Part shown: piece by piece, positions 22,889-34,960 of the stretch
Position numbering within the stretch: position 1 is the stretch's first letter
Layout: every line of letters begins with the position of its first letter
Assembly (NCBI RefSeq): GCF_008728515.1
Contig: NC_044977.1
Coordinates: 186,671,987-186,735,986, forward strand
Direction: 5' to 3'
DNA from: Papio anubis
Lineage: Eukaryota > Chordata > Mammalia > Primates > Cercopithecidae
Length of the DNA: 64,000 nucleotides
The notes under the pieces: generated by a model
Databases searched by the model: none
The model's input: only the letters and a program-made list of their open reading frames with translations
Told to the model about the DNA's origin: nothing
Program-made: the position numbers and the translations under genes

Positions 22889-25800
22889 TCCTATTTGTTC
22901 ATTTTACTGAGCCCCACCCATAACATACTCAGAATTGGTTAGCTTAGTAAAAATTTTTCTACTGAAGAATTAATTTTCCTCTTGCAAACCAGTCCCGAAA
23001 GTGTAGGCTTAGGATCAATAGATCAAAGTTCCAAGGAAACAGATTTCTTCTCAGTTAGAAAATAGCTATAAAGCAGAATTCGACACTGATGGAATTCACT
23101 ATCTTTGGAAATATAGGTCTGCCATTACCAGAGGTATACAAGCAGTTATTTGATAGATTTTCATTGAGATTTTGTATATGAGTTTTTTGCATTGGATAAG
23201 TGGCTTTGAGTCTGAAATTGTTTCCAACCCTGAACATGTTAAGTGACCTATTAGAACATACTGGTGACTCTTTGGAAGATTCAACTTCAGCATTTTGCAT
23301 ATGATCTACCTGGCTGTGATTAACCTTCCTTAAACTCTCAAGATATTTTTTCCATTATATACTGACGTCACTAGCTCTTTAATGCAAGTAAATGCACAAA
23401 ATGGTATGAGAGATGCATTTAGCAACTAGTCTATGTTATTTCTCTGTGATTTATGCAATGTGTACTGTGTGCTAGAAATTTACATGTAGGAATCTAATTT
23501 GTTTATCAGTCCTACAAGTTTATCATATGCATTTTATAGATGGATGAACTAGGACTCAAAAGATATTAAAATAAAAATAGAGATAAATGGAGAAAGCAAT
23601 ATTTGAAACCACAGCCAGTTTCCAAGTTAAATATTTCCTTTTTTCTAGACTTCAAGTTTTCAGAGAGAAAATGAAAGAGACAGAAGTTTGCTGTTCTTTT
23701 ATCTACTAATAACTCATCCAGAGGAGAAAAAAAAATTACAGTCCTAGTTTTCTTCTGAGTGAACTCCATGGAAATTATGACTTTTACAGGCAAAAGCATT
23801 CTTGAGTATTGAAGAGTTCTCAGTCATACAACATGACTTCAAAGCCAATTTGGTACCACAAAAGAAAACTGATCTCATTATTATATGGCCATACCTCATT
23901 TTTTGAGCCAAATAGAATAAACGGGCTAAATTACTACTCCTTCTCCAAGTAAACTTTAGCATTAAAAAATAATAGCTCCTATCTTCAAATATGAAGTTTT
24001 GACAATATGGAAGGTATTTTTAAAATATGCCATAAAGTATGCAACTTCCCTTACAGTATCAAGTGAAGATCCTTCAGTATAGCCCAAGACCTTTCTGAGA
24101 AGCGTCTTCTACATTTGTTCCTCATTGTCTAAAATTCCACCACTCTTATCTGCACTTAGCATTGTCCTTTTTCAAATCTAAATTTTCTTACTTTCTGGAT
24201 GGAGTACCAATGAAAGAAAAAAGAGCAACAGACTCAAAAGACATGTTTTAAGAAGATCTGGAACAATGTTGTATTTTAAACAACAATATTCCTATTGGCA
24301 AAAACATACATTTTCCTAAGGTGACTATTTTGAAGTGAAACATCACATCACACGCACACACACATTTGCATGAATTCTCTTTGTTGACAAGCTAACCATG
24401 TTGCCTTAAGGTTATTTCACATTTCTCAGGAGCCGGGAGAAGCAGTAGACGTCCCACTTTCGTATTCTCTGATTTATGAGAGGCAGCCTCATAAGATTCT
24501 CAGTAGGACTAGAGGGGTCTGAAGAGTTACTAAAACACGTGCACATGTGCACACACTCATACACACAGAAGGATTTTAATGATAAGTGAGAATTTTTATT
24601 TATCTCTTAAGAATGAATGAAACAAAATGTCTAAAAACATTTTTGCACTTTTGGTTAAACCAATCAAAAGTTCTCAAAACTTGAGCACATGTCTCTCCAA
24701 TTTCCCTTCAAATTCATGTTATATCCACTGATTGAAAAACAAACAAACAAAAAACCAATAATCTGTAAGAAGCACAGCTCCCTTATTCCCTGTCAAGTTC
24801 ACAATGACCAATGCAAACTTTCAGTCTGTCTTCAAAGGCTGAAAGTCTCTCCATTACTGTTTCATCCCTGGACCAAAAGCAGAGGTGTTCACCTTCACAG
24901 TGTGACTCTGGCACATGTTTTCAAAGTTATAAATGGCTAGGATTTACAATTCAATTTTGAATTTTTTTCCTTCAGGATATGGCATGTTCTAAGCTCCTGA
25001 ATCTCATAGTGAGTTAAGCATTACATTTATTTGAAGAACTTTCCCTTGGAATCTGTCCAAATCCACCTTGATAACATTAGAATTGTATGGTTTGCCAGAA
25101 GTCTTAGCTGCTTGACAAATTCTTACCCATCGTCATTGTTTTTGCCCCTTTAATTCCAATTCTTCCCACACACACACACAGAGAGAAAGAATTTAATTGA
25201 TAACAAGATAAATACTATGAACCACTATGAACTGTCTGATGTGGTGTCCAAAAATGTTAAGTATCAAAGGGTGTAACTGAGAATCTTAGGAGGTGATAAT
25301 TCCTGTTGCTCTTTGCTGATCAGACTATGTCAGGAGCATTATGTTCACTCCTGTTCATAATACTACTCTTAGGAGACACATCTATAAACTGAACATTATC
25401 CAGAGGGAAATGGTAAACATGCAGAGGAAACGTAAGACCATGCCATTTATGGAATAAGAGAAATATCCTGAAAATATTTAATCTAGGCATAAGAAGAAAA
25501 TACTACAATGATATAAAAATAGTTGTCAAATATTTTAAACATTTAAAGACTCAAGATCTGACCACCAGATAAAATTTGCAAGGAAGAAGATATCAAAACA
25601 AGAAATAATTTGTAAACAGAGCTGAAATGACTTGCTTTTGAGGGTGGTTAATATTCTGATGGTAGTTACTTAATTGCCCACCGTGTGTGTGTGTGTGTGT
25701 GTGTGTGCACACGTGTGTGTGTTTTAAGAAAGACATTCAAGAAGGAGACTACTGCAATGAGGATTTTGCAGGTGGCGAGAGAGACTGAGCTCAACTACCA

Positions 25801-26002
25801 TAACATCCTTGAAGGTAGTAAATTCTTAGCAACCATTGGTAAGAGTGGTGTAGAATTTTTTGACTGGGTAAATTATTCAGCACTGAGATTCTGTCGTCTC
25901 AGGTGTTTATTCACTGCCTGTCCTCCGGAAGATGGACAATAACGAACTAAAATATATGTAAGTTTTCACTATACATTATCCTGTATTTCCGTTTTTCTAT
26001 AG
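22889..26002. other. Intron before the brain-isoform terminal exon
   Basis: Mostly unassigned. A MIR-like piece may lie near 23480-23570, and (CA)n or (GT)n runs lie near 24343 and 25683. The stretch ends with the acceptor 'gtatttccgtttttctatag' whose AG is at 26001-26002. Confidence 0.5.
25683..25722. repeat. (GT)n microsatellite
   Basis: GT dinucleotides with one 'cacac' interruption, about 280 bases upstream of the brain-isoform acceptor. Confidence 0.9.
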
Positions 26003-26721
26003 ATACAGTGGAAGCAGTTTTTGATTTCATTCAGAGAAGCAGAAGGATGATTGTTGTCCTGAGTCCTGACTATGTGACAGAAAAGAGCATCAGCATGCTG
26101 GAGTTTAAACTGGGTGTCATGTGCCAGAACTCCATTGCCACCAAGCTCATTGTGGTTGAGTACCGTCCGCTTGAGCACCCGCACCCAGGCATTCTTCAGC
26201 TCAAGGAGTCTGTGTCTTTTGTGAGCTGGAAGGGAGAAAAGTCCAAACATTCTGGCTCTAAATTCTGGAAAGCTTTGCGGTTGGCTCTTCCACTGAGAAG
26301 TCTGAGTGCCAGTTCCGGCTGGAATGAGAGCTGCTCTTCCCAGTCTGACATCAGTCTGGACCACGTTCAAAGGAGGAGAAGTCGTTTGAAAGAGCCCCCA
26401 GAACTTCAGAGCTCAGAGAGGGTTGCAGGTAGCCCTCCAGCCCCAGGCACAATGTCCAAGCACCGAGGGAAGTCCTCTGCCACCTGCCGCTGTTGTGTCA
26501 CCTACTGTGAAGGAGAGAATCACCTTAGGAACAAGAGCCGGGCAGAGATTCATAACCAGCCCCAGTGGGAGACGCACCTCTGTAAGCCTGTTTCCCAAGA
26601 GTCAGAGACTCAATGGATACAAAATGGCACCAGATTGGAACCCCCTGCTCCCCAGATCTCAGCCCTTGCTCTTCACCATTTCACGGACTTATCCAATAAC
26701 AATGACTTCTATATCCTATAA
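26003..26721 (+). CDS. IL1RAP: IL1RAP alternative terminal coding exon, brain isoform (AcPb)
   Basis: Alternative completion of the TIR domain joined to the exon ending at 16285. After a split Asn codon the frame runs TVEAVFDFIQRSRRM, VVLSPDYV, WKGEKSK and box 3 SKFWKAL. An extension of about 140 residues follows that the membrane form lacks: Ser-rich, basic (VQRRRSRLK), with a CRCC cluster, ending NNDFYIL before TAA. It adds 239 residues, giving 687, the human AcPb length. Known biology: this isoform is restricted to the nervous system, joins IL-1 receptor complexes but does not support canonical MyD88 signalling, and modulates neuronal IL-1 responses. The TIR part and tail resemble IL1RAPL1/2. 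Val in SSERVAG and Ser in KPVSQE differ from human as I remember it. The acceptor AG is at 26001-26002; the ATG-less start confirms that this is an internal splice product. Confidence 0.96.
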
Positions 26722-27310
26722 TTACTGTGTGTGGTGGGTGGTGGCTACCATCTCTACCAACCCTCTGTATGTCATGAACCTGTGGGAAAACCTGACATTT
26801 TTATCATCTAATGGACTATCAGATTTCTGTCCACTTTATTGATTTTTAAAAACTGTTTATTTCTAGGAGACAAAAGACCTGAAGGACCTGAATCCAGAAT
26901 TATTGCCTCTAATGGCCTCAGAAGAGCACACTCTTCTTGGGCCCTAGAAGGTCAGTATGTGAAAGTTGCCTAAAGTCTGATCCTCTATCTTGTCCAAGGG
27001 TTTAAAACTGAGCTAAGAATTTAAATATGTTTCTTTTCAGTGTGTTGATCGACCTCACGTTATAAGTCAGTCAGGTGTACTTGGGCTATGATACTTACAG
27101 GGCGTATGCTTCCCAGGGAGCAGCATGGAGAGGAGCTGGTTCTGGTGGAAGCTGTAGGACGAAGCTCAACAGAAAACCTACAGCACATTTTTCCTCAAAG
27201 AACCAAACATACCCACCCACGGATACGTGGTGTTCTCTGTCTCACTGTAAACTAGTGTTCTCTAAACTTCCTAACGTTGTTAGCATCAATAAAATTCTAT
27301 TTTTACGTCA
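26722..27310 (+). other. IL1RAP: Probable 3' UTR of the brain isoform
   Basis: Follows the TAA at 26719-26721. AATAAA at 27288-27293 with downstream T/G-rich sequence is the first plausible poly(A) signal. An exon-like segment at 26867-26950, flanked by 'ttatttctag' and 'gtcagt', lies within it. The true transcript end could be further downstream. Confidence 0.5.
27288..27293 (+). terminator. Candidate poly(A) signal, brain isoform
   Basis: AATAAA 567 bases after the brain-isoform stop codon, followed by T-rich sequence and 'gatcgttgtattcttat'. Plausible but not proven. Confidence 0.45.
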
Positions 27311-27885
27311 TTTTATTTGTACTAACAAATTTTTACATCTCTCTCACCCTTCTCCTTTCTATGATCGTTGTATTCTTATCTGGAGAGTTTTCCATTTCAG
27401 GAAATTGAGATTTGGTTTAGGTACCAGAAAAACTAAGGTGCCTTTTTTGGTTCTCTCTGACATGTAGTGGGAGAGATGTGGAAAACAACCCAAAGAGAGG
27501 GAGAACGTGACTTAAATGAAATGGAAGTTTACAAGAATCTCGTATTTTTAGAACTGACAGATGAAAAAATCAGTATTGTTAGGAAGGTAGCGTAGAGATG
27601 GGTGCCTCTTCCCATTCAGGCTTCTGAGAAGGGATAGTAAATTCAAGTGCCTACAAGGATCCGAAGGTAAGAAAAAAGAGTAAATGTGGCCAGATATCAG
27701 CATATTTTACATCCTCTCCATCTAGAACCGATGTGAATAGGGACATAGGCACAGATAGTTATTTCTTCTCTGTCAACATTTTCATAAACTCCTAAAAGGC
27801 ACATGGCATTTGATTTTCAAGTCAGGTAGATCATTGGGCTTCTAAGGCACTGAAGAACACATATTGCTTCAAAAGGGTCAGCTTC

Positions 27886-28182
27886 AGGCCGGGTGTGGTG
27901 GCTCACACCTATAATCCTAGCACTTTGGGAGGTCGAGTGGGGGGGATCACCTGAGGTCAGTTGTTCAAGAGCAGCCTGGCCAACACGGTGAAACCCCCTC
28001 TCTACAAAAATACAAAACTTAGCTAGGCATAATGGCAGGCGCCTGCAATCCCAGCTACTCAGGAGGCTGAGGCAGGAGAACTGCCTAAACCCGGGAGGCG
28101 GAGGTTGCAGTGAGCCGAGATTGTGCCACTGCACTCCAGCCTGGGCGACAGAGCAAGGCTCCATCTAAAAAAAAAAACAAGG
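27886..28182 (+). repeat. Alu element with short TSD
   Basis: Starts 'ggccgggtgtggtggctcac' and ends in an A-run. 'cagcttc' occurs at 27879-27885 and 28183-28189. Confidence 0.93.
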
Positions 28183-29740
28183 CAGCTTCTACTCAGTTCC
28201 ATTTGATTGTTGCCACTAATCAAGCCCCAATGTTGCCATATTGTCCATTTTTTTCTAGAGAATCTCAAAAATCCAGATTTTTATGTATAATGTCAATTTT
28301 GGGATGGCTTAAAGTTAAGAAGGAAACAAACAAAAAAAAGAGCCAAACAAAATATATCTGTGGGCCATAGTCAGCCTGAGGGCAGCTAGTTTGTAACTTC
28401 ATAACTAAAGTATTCAGCCGAAGAACATATCTCCAAATGGAATTCAAGTGTCCCTGGTAACACTGGAACTGGAAGACACAGGTTGGCTCTAAGGACATAC
28501 TGAAGCATGTTTATGCTCTCCGCAGATGGAAGACATCTGGGCTGTTACAGTTGAGCTGATCTGACCTAACCCTCCATTAGAAAAGAAAAAGCTAGAAAAT
28601 AGGGTGCCTTCCATTTACTCTTTAGAGGCTTCTTGCCTTTTACTGTCAGAAAATAAGAAGCACGAAGTCTGCTACTCCTGAGCAGAACCAAAAGAGCAAG
28701 AGACCACACCTTACATGAGAAGTCACCTGTAACACGTTAGCTGTGGCTGTTAGTGAGCTGTGGCCCAGTAAGTGTCAGTGACTCCCAGTCAGTGACAGTG
28801 AATGGGCAGTGGAGAAAGAAAGAAAGCAGGTTCATCTCACTACCCCTCTTGAAAAGGTTCTCAGAAGATCCTTTCTCTGTTGAAACTGAAAAAAACTAGA
28901 AGATTCCTACTCCAAAGATGGGGGAACGAGGGTCCTCTAGAGTAAATGTGACTCACAATGAAACTTGTAATTAGAAAATGGCAGGCCACCCTAACTAAAT
29001 ATCTAGCAGAAGATGACTTAGCACAACCCAAAGGCCTTGTCCTCTATTATATCCCTTCTCGTAAAGAGTAATCCATCCTTGATGTATATTCAGGGACCTT
29101 CACTTGGAAGACAGAGAGCAGTTTCTCTCCAAATCTGTTAATAATGGGTAATGTAAGTGGCTCCAAAGCTCCAGGACGGAGAAGATTCTTGGATCCACTA
29201 TCAGTGTTATTCCTTATTGACACAGCATCTCAAATTGTAAAATATCTTTGGAAAAAAATGAGAAATTAAATTTTTCATTTATAAATTATTTTCTTTTTTA
29301 GTGAAGAAAAAGAAATGAAAGAACTAATGGCAGAGGCATGGAAAATTAAACATGAGCTCATATTATATGAGTAGCTAGATCATTTTGGTGCTCTCAGAAC
29401 TACATTTTGGCAAGTATCAATTTCCTTGAACAATATAAGTGTAGTGGAAGCAATAAAAGTCTTAGTTTTCAGCATTAGTTTTACAAGGGTCAGAAAGGTA
29501 ATGGACTATACTTCTACTGTATGGAGAAAGGCTAAGAGGTTATATTATTATTTCTTGACCTGACATGCCACAGTTGAATGTGATATTCAGTTCCATACAT
29601 TTCAATGAGGCAAATTATAATAAGAAAGACATTTTTTTTCATGGGCCATGCATATCCATAATAGAAATAACAGGATTGTAGGGTAAATGGATATATCATT
29701 GCATAAGAAATTGTCTACTTAGTTGCATGAGTTTTAAGTC
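28183..29740. other. Intergenic, nothing recognised
   Basis: No gene, RNA or clear repeat seen. 'gtcagtga' motifs recur a few times near 28760-28800 as a small imperfect repeat. Confidence 0.35.
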
Positions 29741-29749
29741 AAGTAGAGA

Positions 29750-30060
29750 TGGATGTGAGTCCTATTTCTCTCCTATCTGTTTGAACATGGTCTCTCTGAG
29801 CCTTTAGCTAGCCCTTACTAGCTAAAATAAAGATGCTATTGTTAACCTCATTGGATGTTGAGGGCATTAAATTATATATTATACTGTATTTCATATGCCT
29901 AACCTTTTAAAAACTCTTATAAAATGTCCAAAAGCAGTATAGAACAGGAACATATTATCCAGGTTAAGTGACTTTCCTAGTGACACTCAGCCAATTATCA
30001 ACAGGGTTGAGTCTCCAACCCAGACTCTGACACTTGATCCAGTGCCAATTCTAGAACCAT
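29750..30060 (+). repeat. MIR-like SINE
   Basis: 'tggtctctctgagccttt' and 'acctcattggatgttgaggg' recall MIR, and 'ggttaagtgactttcctagtg' near 29961 may be a second MIR-family piece. Diverged. Confidence 0.55.
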
Positions 30061-30631
30061 ACATGTCAGATTGAAGGGGAACTAATTCTGTTACAAAGCT
30101 ACCTCAATGGAATTATTTAATCTGGGCCATAAAACATTCAAGTAAAAAAAAGGAGTTAATGTAAAACCCACACACAGCTAATTAAATGTTATATTAAGGG
30201 TCTGATATATCATCAGACCTTGTCATATTATAATTTTACATGGCTTCATTTTTAAATGTTATAAACCTTCTTAAAGCATTTAAAAGATAGAATTTTTTAA
30301 ATGTCCTCTAGACTCTATGATAATGCTTTATTTTTTTCCTTCAAAATACATTATTTGTATTTTTCTTGGTGGAAAATAAAAATACATTCCCAATTTACCT
30401 TGAAAAACAAATTTCTTTTTGGCAGTTATGATAAAAACTGAATTTCAGAGTTACCTTCTCCTATAACTATTAAGAACTCTAGAAACAATGTATTCACTCT
30501 CAGATTGAAGATTTGAAGTGGTTGGGAAAACTAAAGTTTTGGTTCAGAAAAAATCATGAATAATAAACTGAACTAATCATAAAGATATGCGCAGAAGGAT
30601 AAGCAATTTATATGGCATTGGTTTAAAACTT

Positions 30632-31060
30632 TCATGCATCTAAGAGTAACTTGAGGGACATGTTACAATGAAGGTCCCAAGGCAGGCCCTTCCCCAGAGA
30701 CACCAGTTCATTAGGTGCTGGACATTGTCTAGAAGTCTGTTTTTTTATATTGTGCTCTTGATAATTAAATAAGGCATTTCATGGGTCAATGTTGGAAAAC
30801 TGCTACCTATGAGAATTCTTTCAAACTCTTCCCATATTTTCTGTATTATTGTTCAGGTTGTAAGGGAAAAGAGCCTCAATTAGGAGCTTGCCCAAGCCTT
30901 CTTGAAGTGTATTCCTTAATGTATCCATGTTGGAACCATTTGGGGCTCATATTAAAATGCATGTTTCTTGACTCCATCCAAGATTAACTGAATGAGGATC
31001 TCTGATGTAGGGTGGATCTGCACGCGCAATAACTTTCCCAGGTGATTCTAATGCAAAAAG
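30632..31060 (+). repeat. MER5A-like hAT fragments
   Basis: Two pieces follow the MER5A order: 'taagagtaacttgagggac' to 'agaagtctgtttttt' (30640-30750), and 'aaccatttggggctcat' to 'cccaggtgattctaatgc' (30935-31055). Non-coding DNA transposon remnants. Confidence 0.55.
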
Positions 31061-31299
31061 AAAAAAAAAAAAAAGAACCATTAATTTTTATCTCTCTTTA
31101 ACTCCTCTTTTACCCTTGTAGGCTCTGATTTTCTCCAGCCAAGGACTACAAATCATCTTAACACGGTGTTTGCAGGCAATAGATGAAAATGTAGGGCATG
31201 TTTAGCCCTTGAAGTTGCCTCAGCACAAGGAAACAGTTGAATAGATGATTAGTAAAATGTATTTATTATATATGAAATATCAATCAGTGACATTTGGAA

Positions 31300-31870
31300 C
31301 CTGGTGGGATTGCTGTAGTCATCATATGTATTAATCAGAATAAGATATGCTATGTCATGCTAACAAAGAACCCCAATATTTCAGTAGCTTCATATAACAA
31401 GACTTATTTCTTGTTTATGCTACATGTCCAGCATAGGAGCTTACATTTTTTTTTTTTAGACAGAATCTCGCTCTGTCACCAGGCTGGAGCACAGTGGCGC
31501 GATCTCAGCTCACTGCAACCTCCACCTCCCGGGTTCAAGTGATTCTCCCGCCTCAGCCTCCTGAGTATCTGGGACTACAGGTGTGCATCACCATGCCCAG
31601 CTAAATTTTTGTATTTTCGGTAGAGACAGGGTTTCACCATGTTGGCCAGGATGGTCTCGATCTCTTGACCTCATGATCTGCCTGACTCAGCCTCCCAAAG
31701 TGCTGGGATTACAGGCGTGAGCCACCGTGCCCAGCCCAGAGCTTACATTTTTTATGCTTTGCCATCTGAAATGTGTGGCTTCCTGTTGTGCTAGGCTTCA
31801 GCTGAAATATGACACTCATTACTTTCGCTTACAATTCATTAGCCAGAACTAGCTCTGAGGTCCTGCTTTA
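31300..31870 (+). repeat. Old unassigned mammalian repeat split by an Alu
   Basis: 'caatatttcagtagcttcat' and 'acttatttcttgtttatgct' on the left and 'gtgctaggcttcagctgaaa' on the right of the Alu belong to a single old element of the kind that reads 'cagaaatttattctcacag'. Family not assigned. Confidence 0.4.
31446..31738 (-). repeat. Alu element with TSD
   Basis: Antisense full-length Alu flanked by 'gagcttacattttt' at 31437-31450 and 31739-31752. It splits an older repeat that can be followed on both sides. Confidence 0.95.
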
Positions 31871-33567
31871 ATCATAAAAAAGGACAGAAAATGTAGTTTT
31901 CCTATGCCTCAAAAGAGAAAAATGAAATGAACTTGGTGAATACATACCGTCATCTTTGTCTACAAGTGTGATGAGAATAACGTATTTCGGAAGCCTGAAG
32001 AGGTAAGAAATCTTCAAACTGAGATATGTCACATACTTTGATAATGAAAAAAAAAAGAACTTTGCTACCAGCACTCCACCTGAGTTTGCCAAGGTATCAA
32101 GATAAAACAGCATGCAGAAAAGTACACCTTGTTTGTAAGTGTTCCCCAAAGAAAAGTTGTTGAAGGAATGCATAATAATAATCACAGCTTCTGGCTAAGA
32201 GAAAGCATGCTTAAAAATTTGAAAGTTACTGTATTTGGTTACCTTCCATTCAGTAGCTTTAGTTAGTTCCCTAAGAATGTGATGCTCAAACGATCTGTAA
32301 ATGAGCCATTTCATTTTGGATATCAAAGGAGCCTCAGAAGAAGTGAAGACATTTAGAACACAGCAGAGCATGTAACACAGTCATTAGAAAGCATCCCTCG
32401 ATCCATTTATCTGAAGAGCTAAATAGGGGATTCAACATGAACGTGCTAAAGCTCAAATGAAGGAAGAGACAAAACTGGTGTGAGTATTACGAAGTCTGTG
32501 GTATCTGTGCATCTGCTCTCTCTACCTTTGGATTCCCTCTGATTGTATTAAAGATTTGAATTTTTATATGACTTCTCTAACGTGTATGGAATCATTTGAT
32601 CATGAAAAAAGACTCTCTTTGGTTTGGCAAAGATTAGCGCTTAATGAATCTTGGTCTATGTTACTAAGTTATAATGTTGAACCAAAAAAACTATTATTTC
32701 TTAGTGTAGCAAGGAGATTACTGACACGCTCAAAATCCCTTAGAAAATAATTCACAAAGTTTTTTTCTTGAACCAGTTTAATCATTTCAAAATATATAAA
32801 TGAAAAAAATGACTTTGAAATTAGCTCATGGGAAGAAAGAAGATTCAAACTAAACTTTGAAATCAGATCATGAGCTGTTTTTAACTTAACTCACCCAGGT
32901 AATGGGAATTTTAATACTTCATTGCTTTATTTTTTAAAAAAGAAAAAATGTATGTATATTTAAGACTCAAAGACATATATAACATATTAATTTTCTACTG
33001 TCAAAAACTGTATCACATGCTTGCAATTCATTTATCATTTAGCATTGTGTTTTGAAATAACTTGGGCAAGTGGTTCTTAACTAGAATTGAATATTATCTT
33101 TTAAAAAATTACACATATCTGGGGTCCATCTCAATCTACTAAATCTCCCATATTGATCTAGATATGTGCTCTGATATAGGAAAACTGTCTTAAGTTTGCA
33201 TATGTTTCAATGAGAAATAAATGATGTTACATAATAAATACATATTTAAAAGGTAAAAGAACTTCTAATATTGTAAATAATCATTTTCTTAATATACAAA
33301 ACTTAAAACTCATTGCCAAATACTGGAATTGAGTCATTTATTTTCATACCTTATTATGAAATTACATAAAATATGAGAACACAAAATAAAGATAATAAAA
33401 TGAGAGAAATAATCAGTGTAGAGACTGAATTGGGTAGCCAAAGGAGGCCAGAACTCTAGTATTTATGACATCCATATCATCAGTCGTCTTAAACAGGACA
33501 AAGTGTTTATGAGGAAATGGTTTTGGGCAAAGACAAATGACTTCTAAGAACAGCCAAAAGGGAAAAG
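31871..33567. other. Intergenic, nothing recognised
   Basis: AT-rich, apparently unique sequence. Short open frames have no recognisable protein features. Confidence 0.35.
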
Positions 33568-33855
33568 GGACCAGATGTGGTGGCTCACGCCTGTAATCCG
33601 AGCACTTTGGGAGGCCGAGGTGGGAAGATCATCTGAGGTCAGGAGTTCGAGACCAGCCTGGCCAACATGGAGAAACCCCATCTCTATCAAAAATACAAAA
33701 ATTAGCTGGGCATGGTGGTGGGTGCCTGTAATCCCAGCTACTCGGGAGGCTGAGGCAGGAGAATCGCTTGAACCTGTGGACTGGAGGTTGCACTGAGCCG
33801 AGACTGCGCCATTGCACTCCAGCCTGGGTGACAAGAGTGAAACTCCATCTCAAAA

Positions 33856-33887
<32 letters not shown>

Positions 33888-33900
33888 AAGAAGAAAAAGG
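33568..33900 (+). repeat. Alu element with long A-rich tail
   Basis: Starts 'ggaccagatgtggtggctc', both monomers are present, and it ends in an A-run followed by 'gaaaagaaaagaaaaaag' units grown from the tail. Confidence 0.93.
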
Positions 33901-34059
33901 AGAATATAAAAATATTCTTCACTCATTTCCAAATATCAGTAATGTAAAAGGGAAGCAAGATGTGTAAAAACTTTCTAATATCAGGCCATTATAGCTATAA
34001 TGTGCAGTGAATGTCAGGGAATAAAGTTGGTGATTTCCATTGTGTTCTTGATATATTAA

Positions 34060-34262
34060 ATTGGAGTCAGAAGATATGAATTGGAATACTAGTTGTACTA
34101 ACTATGACTTTTAATAGCATACTTTTGCTCTCAAGTTCTCAGTTTCCTCATATATAAAATGGGAATCATAGAATATCTACCTCATTGGATTGTTGTAAGG
34201 GTAAAATTATATCATAAATGTTAATCTCAAAAAACATGTAAAGCACATGCTTGGTAGTGGTA
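34060..34262 (+). repeat. MIR SINE
   Basis: 'ctcagtttcctcatatata', 'aaatgggaatcatag', 'ctacctcattggattgttg' and 'taaagcacatgcttgg' are the MIR right half in order. Confidence 0.8.
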
Positions 34263-34479
34263 TTATATTTGTTGTTAATTGTTTATTATAAGAGACATGT
34301 GGAGGAAATGAAGAGATCTGAGAGAAATTCCTTAACCTGTTAAATGCTGGAGAACTTTTCAGAGCACATGGTACCTAAAGTCTTTAGGTACGAAAGATTT
34401 AGTACAGTTTCATATCGCTCTAAGGGGTGGAGACTACAAAAAAAATCATAGTCCTGAAAAAGTAAGAAGTATGAAAAGG

Positions 34480-34960
34480 GCTGTATTTATTCCATATTGC
34501 TGTTAATAAATTGCCCTATAGAAGCTTAAAACAGCAGATATTTATTACCTCACAGTATATACAGGTCAGAAATTTGAGAGAAGCTTAGCTGGATGGTTCT
34601 TGCTCAGTTACTAACTGAAGAAACTGTCAAATTGTTGGTCAGGACTGTGGTCATCTGACAGCTCCACTTCCAAGGGCAGGTACATGGAAGCTGGTAGGAC
34701 GTCTCAGTTTCTTGCCATATGAATCTCCCTATTGGGATGCTTTAGTATCCACATAACACATCAGTTGGCTTACCCCAGAGCAAGTGATCCAAGAGGGCAA
34801 GGCCAAAATGCTTTTTTATGACCTAGCCTCAAAAGTGATATATTATTACTTCTGCAGTGTTCTATTTGTTAGAAATGATTCTCTTAAGTCCAACCCATTT
34901 TCAAGAGCTGGGGAATTCAGCTCCACCTCTTGGATGGAGAAATATCAAAGAATGTGTTAA
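34480..34960 (+). repeat. Old unassigned MER or LTR-type repeat
   Basis: 'ccatattgctgttaataaatt', 'agcagatatttattacctca', 'gagcaagtgatccaagag' and 'tatgacctagcctc' recall a common old mammalian element. The element is diverged and I do not assign a family. Confidence 0.45.

Noticed and set aside
26423..26842. 139-codon frame overlapping the brain-isoform exon in another frame
   Set aside because: Shadow of the true reading frame, with no recognisable domain.
26867..26950. Exon-like segment with acceptor 'ttatttctag' and donor 'gtcagt' downstream of the brain-isoform stop
   Set aside because: It lies after the TAA in what should be UTR, and an open frame alone is not evidence. A cryptic UTR exon is possible but unsupported.
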